Positions 61,301 through 64,000 of a DNA stretch of 64,000 nt are shown piece after piece. The translations under genes and the position numbers were made by a program. Position 1 is the stretch's first letter. Every line of letters starts with the position of its first letter. Origin of the DNA: Whitmania pigra (Eukaryota; Annelida; Clitellata; Hirudinida; Haemopidae); NCBI GenBank assembly GCA_021613335.1, contig JAJTWR010000242.1:826501-890500 (forward strand), given 5' to 3'. The notes beneath the pieces were generated by a model that was given only the letters and a program-made list of their open reading frames with translations, did no database searches and had not been told where the DNA came from.

Positions 61301-63351
61301 GTATACAGAAGAGAATATATTGCTCCAAAAGCAATTAGGGGATGCAGAACATAAAAAAGCCACTTCATTGCCTTAAAAAAATGGAGAAGTGAAAACATGA
61401 GCTTAACAAGGTGCAGGATGAATGTCAAACCTGGGCATCAAATGCTTCTGTGTCTGCCTCATTGTCATCTCTACTCCCAAACTATGAAATCAGTAATTGA
61501 TTCATATGATTTCAGTTTTGCATGTATTCTACTTATAATTAACATGGTAGAACAATACCTCCATTCTTGGCTTCCAGTTTGACCATTTAAATGTGATTTT
61601 AAATGCTTTTAACAATTTCCATACCTAAGTAAAAATAAATTATTTCTTAAAAATCAGCTTTTATATACATTTGCAATTGGGTTAGGAACCTCAATTAACA
61701 GTCCTATTCCACTTGGAAGAAGTACTAGCATACTGGTTTGTTCATCAAGCAAGTACAAGAAAATAATGAATGTAGAAAAGCATCTCCAGACCACTGGAAT
61801 GAAAAGAAATCATTTTTTAAATTTTATGAAAAAAAGTTTGTTTAGATATTTTTGTAGGAAAATTGATTGAGTTCATTTCAACAGAACCTTTTATTGAAAT
61901 TGTTAATTTGTAATCAAATCAATAATTTATATGATTATTTCTTACTTGTTCTTGTTGAAAGACCCACCATATTCTTTCTTTGTCTCCAAAAATGAATGTC
62001 ATTTTTAAAAGCCAAGAAATCAAACAGCAACTATAGAAAAAGCATTAGTGATTATCTTAAATAGCATAGTTTACAATGTGAATCCTCAATCAATTAATTA
62101 ATTATTACCATTTCAAGTTAATAATTCCAACATATACATTTGGAAAAACAAAATAGCTTTATAAGGCACATAATCAATTTAGATTTAGAAACGGAAGACA
62201 AATAGAATGCATTTGCAAACAAATTAAAATGAGAAAATGTGCAATAGAGTGGTCCACATTTACACTGAGAAAAATATTTGATATCTGGTTGCAAAAACAT
62301 TTACCTAAAGTTAGGTGGATTTAAAAAATATTTTCAATATAAAGTCAGTCTAAAAGACTGTTCCTTAACAGCCTAATGTTTAGAGGATAACCTGAAAGAT
62401 TTCCAAATATTGGCCATTTCCACCCAGTACATTGAACTGACATGAAGGGTGTTTTTCAATTGTTGTGGAAATATTTTAGTAAAATTACTTTTAGCTATTT
62501 TGTATAAGCATTTATTTTTATATATCCAGATACCCAAGGGATTTCAGGCTGGGCTGTGAATACAACACATATTGACTGCAGGAATGCTACCCATTCAGCC
62601 AAGCTGCATGCCATTTTAATTAAATTGTTTATTTTTTGGTCATGTAACATCACATCCATATATGGGTAAAACCTGATTCTGTTTGGAAAGTTTCAGGAGT
62701 CCTATCAAGCTTGCTACTTTCCACTTTTAGATTATTCTCAAGTCACTGCACCAGCAATTTAGTTCCATGGTTAGTAACATTTTCTATCTTGTTTAAATTT
62801 TTGGCCAAAATTTCATAGTTGCTCCTACAGCTAATCCTCAATCGCTCAATTCACTGCCTCCACATACCTTATTACCTTTTTCCACCTAGCCCATTAGCAA
62901 CATGTCACCATTTGCTAACTGAATTTTCTTTTTGTTTCTGTGTTGTCTGAAACTATTGCCCCTCTGATTCAATCACAACTAACCATGTAATTCTTCAAGC
63001 TGGCTGCAGACTGGATCTTTTAATTAAATGATTGATTGTAGACTGAGGTCACCTTTATTTTGAGTGCTTAAGTTTCGTCTCAAGATTGGAAAGTTTGTGC
63101 AAAAAATAACCAACTTGTCTAAATTGTTAATAAGTGAAAACTCTACATGGAAACCTATTATATTAATAGAAATATGATCCCATGAAAGTAAGATAATATG
63201 GATATTTGCAAATATAAATACTGCAAATATTGACCGTACCCTAAAAAAAAACTCACATGAAATGCAGAAACCAAGAATGTGAGCAGTAACAAATACAGAT
63301 TAACATCCACAAAAATGTTCTTCACTTCATCAATATCTTTTTGAGAAAATC
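58365..63351 (-). CDS. CLPTM1: CLPTM1 family membrane protein, 3' part
   Basis: Multi-pass membrane protein of the CLPTM1 family, linked to trafficking of neurotransmitter receptors. Minus-strand exons: 63351-63257, 62030-61946, 61793-61669, 58751-58707, 58638-58523 and 58461-58365, all GT-AG and consistent in phase. Family text: [105 protein letters not shown] and [10 protein letters not shown], then a short charged C-terminus. The N-terminal exons are outside the window. The conserved stretch of about 95 residues expected between the third and fourth exons (several membrane segments) was not found in the 2.9-kb interval, although the flanking phases join cleanly at phase 0. Confidence 0.9.
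59468..59911 (-). other. 147-codon open frame of unknown family in a CLPTM1 intron
   Basis: Uninterrupted ATG-to-stop frame on the same strand as CLPTM1. It contains [57 protein letters not shown] and [20 protein letters not shown]. Composition is protein-like (globular, balanced charge), so it is probably a fragment of a host retrocopy or a mobile element. I do not recognise it. It lies in the interval where CLPTM1 exons seem missing. Confidence 0.4.
62541..62613 (-). mobile_element. Diverged SINE head (copy 4)
   Basis: On the minus strand gcagcttggctgaatgggtagc gives the A-box part (key bases tggctgaatggg) and tgttgtattcacagcccagc the B-box part at the spacing seen in the three full SINEs, but the tail is missing. 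Confidence 0.5.
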
Positions 63352-63591
63352 CTAAAATAGTTTGGAGCAAATGGTCAAAACATATTTTAGGTAAATTATT
63401 TTATTTATTTTTCCAATTCATATTTAACATTTTGCAACAAAAAGCCATTCCTAATCAAATAAAATAGTACGTTATGTTTAGAGTAAGTTTGTTTAAGTTT
63501 TCAAAACTTATTTAAAAATATCAGGATAGAAAACATTTCATCACCATTCATTTGCCAAAATTTTAATTAATGTGTCAAGTTCTTCACTCGA

Positions 63592-64000
63592 AGTCCGTAA
63601 TGGGTAGTACCGCTGCCACCACCAACAGTTCTTTACCAGAAACAAGGAATTGGAACCAAAGTTTTATTTACAAGCTAAAATCTCAGACTAAAAACACAGT
63701 AAACCGTCTGAAACCAGTCATCAAAACCATCCTAATAATCCTCATTGAGCCCATATTTATACACGTTGGATCTAAATAGCAATTCTAACAAAATCTACTA
63801 AAATATCAGCCAATCGAAATTAACGAAAAAAAGGTCAATACATGCCTACCAGTTGATTAAACTAGTTGTCCTAAAAACAATAATCATTATTTTAAATCAG
63901 CCTGGCTAGCTTAAACAAATAATAGATGTCTAATGAAATGCACTCGTGAGCCACAAATCGTCCTATTAATATCAAATCTAGGTCTGGTGGTCTTAGAGAC
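63592..64000 (-). mobile_element. LTR (second copy), running off the window
   Basis: Reverse-complement match to the LTR at 29.3-29.7 kb: gaccaccagac, tagatttgatatta, ttagcttgtaaataaa and attccttgtttct in the same order. This copy has the full middle part, including a TATA-like gtgtataaatatggg that is lost in the other copy. Its first bases lie beyond position 64000. No internal retroelement sequence is recognisable to its left, so it may be a solo LTR. Confidence 0.75.

Overview
This is eukaryotic, almost certainly metazoan, nuclear DNA. It is AT-rich (roughly one third G+C by eye). Genes are split by short GT-AG introns, no operons are visible, and most intergenic and intronic DNA is debris of many transposon families. 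The recognisable genes are animal ones: PRPS, a CBP/p300 acetyltransferase, mitochondrial ribosomal protein S23, a CDK9-type exon, a PAR/NFIL3-type bZIP factor, RAB3GAP1, GOLGA7 and CLPTM1. I cannot name the species; an AT-rich invertebrate fits best.

Layout. 1-2.6 kb: a MITE and a broken Ty3/gypsy fragment. 2.6-5.8 kb (+): complete PRPS, 7 coding exons, 318 aa. 6.8-11.95 kb (-): complete CBP/p300-type acetyltransferase, 18 exons, 997 aa, with TAZ1-bromodomain-PHD-HAT-ZZ-TAZ2 but no KIX and no long low-complexity regions. 12.5-15.1 kb: a LINE split by a hAT remnant. 15.7-16.5 kb (+): MRPS23. 16.5-22 kb: hAT and mariner remnants, an orphan CDK9-like exon and a decayed intronless pseudogene. 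22.5-25.4 kb: a SINE, a tandem duplication and a second MITE. 25.5-26.6 kb (+): a single-coding-exon bZIP gene with several bZIP-type sites upstream. 27.2-30 kb: nested hAT/MITE, an LTR split by a SINE, and unclassified repeats. 32.4-47.95 kb (+): RAB3GAP1-like gene, 19 exons in consistent phase apart from one extra base in the penultimate exon. Its introns hold pogo/Tigger remnants, a foldback element, a hAT element with a perfect 8-bp target duplication, and LINE ends. 48.6-52.2 kb: a spliced DUF4806 gene beside a decayed transposase, and a GC-rich inverted-repeat pair. 55.2-56.4 kb: a hAT remnant. 56.9-57.4 kb (+): GOLGA7. 58.4-63.4 kb (-): 3' part of CLPTM1. 63.6 kb to the end (-): an LTR.

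The host genes do not form one pathway; they are neighbours in a repeat-rich locus. The most unusual gene is the compact CBP/p300-type protein, which keeps the full catalytic and chromatin-reading core but lacks KIX and the other activator-docking parts typical of animal CBP/p300. The second is RAB3GAP1, with repeated small tandem duplications of exon-bearing segments and a single-base frame break. Exon boundaries were read by eye from splice consensus, codon phase and recalled family similarity; no search was run.
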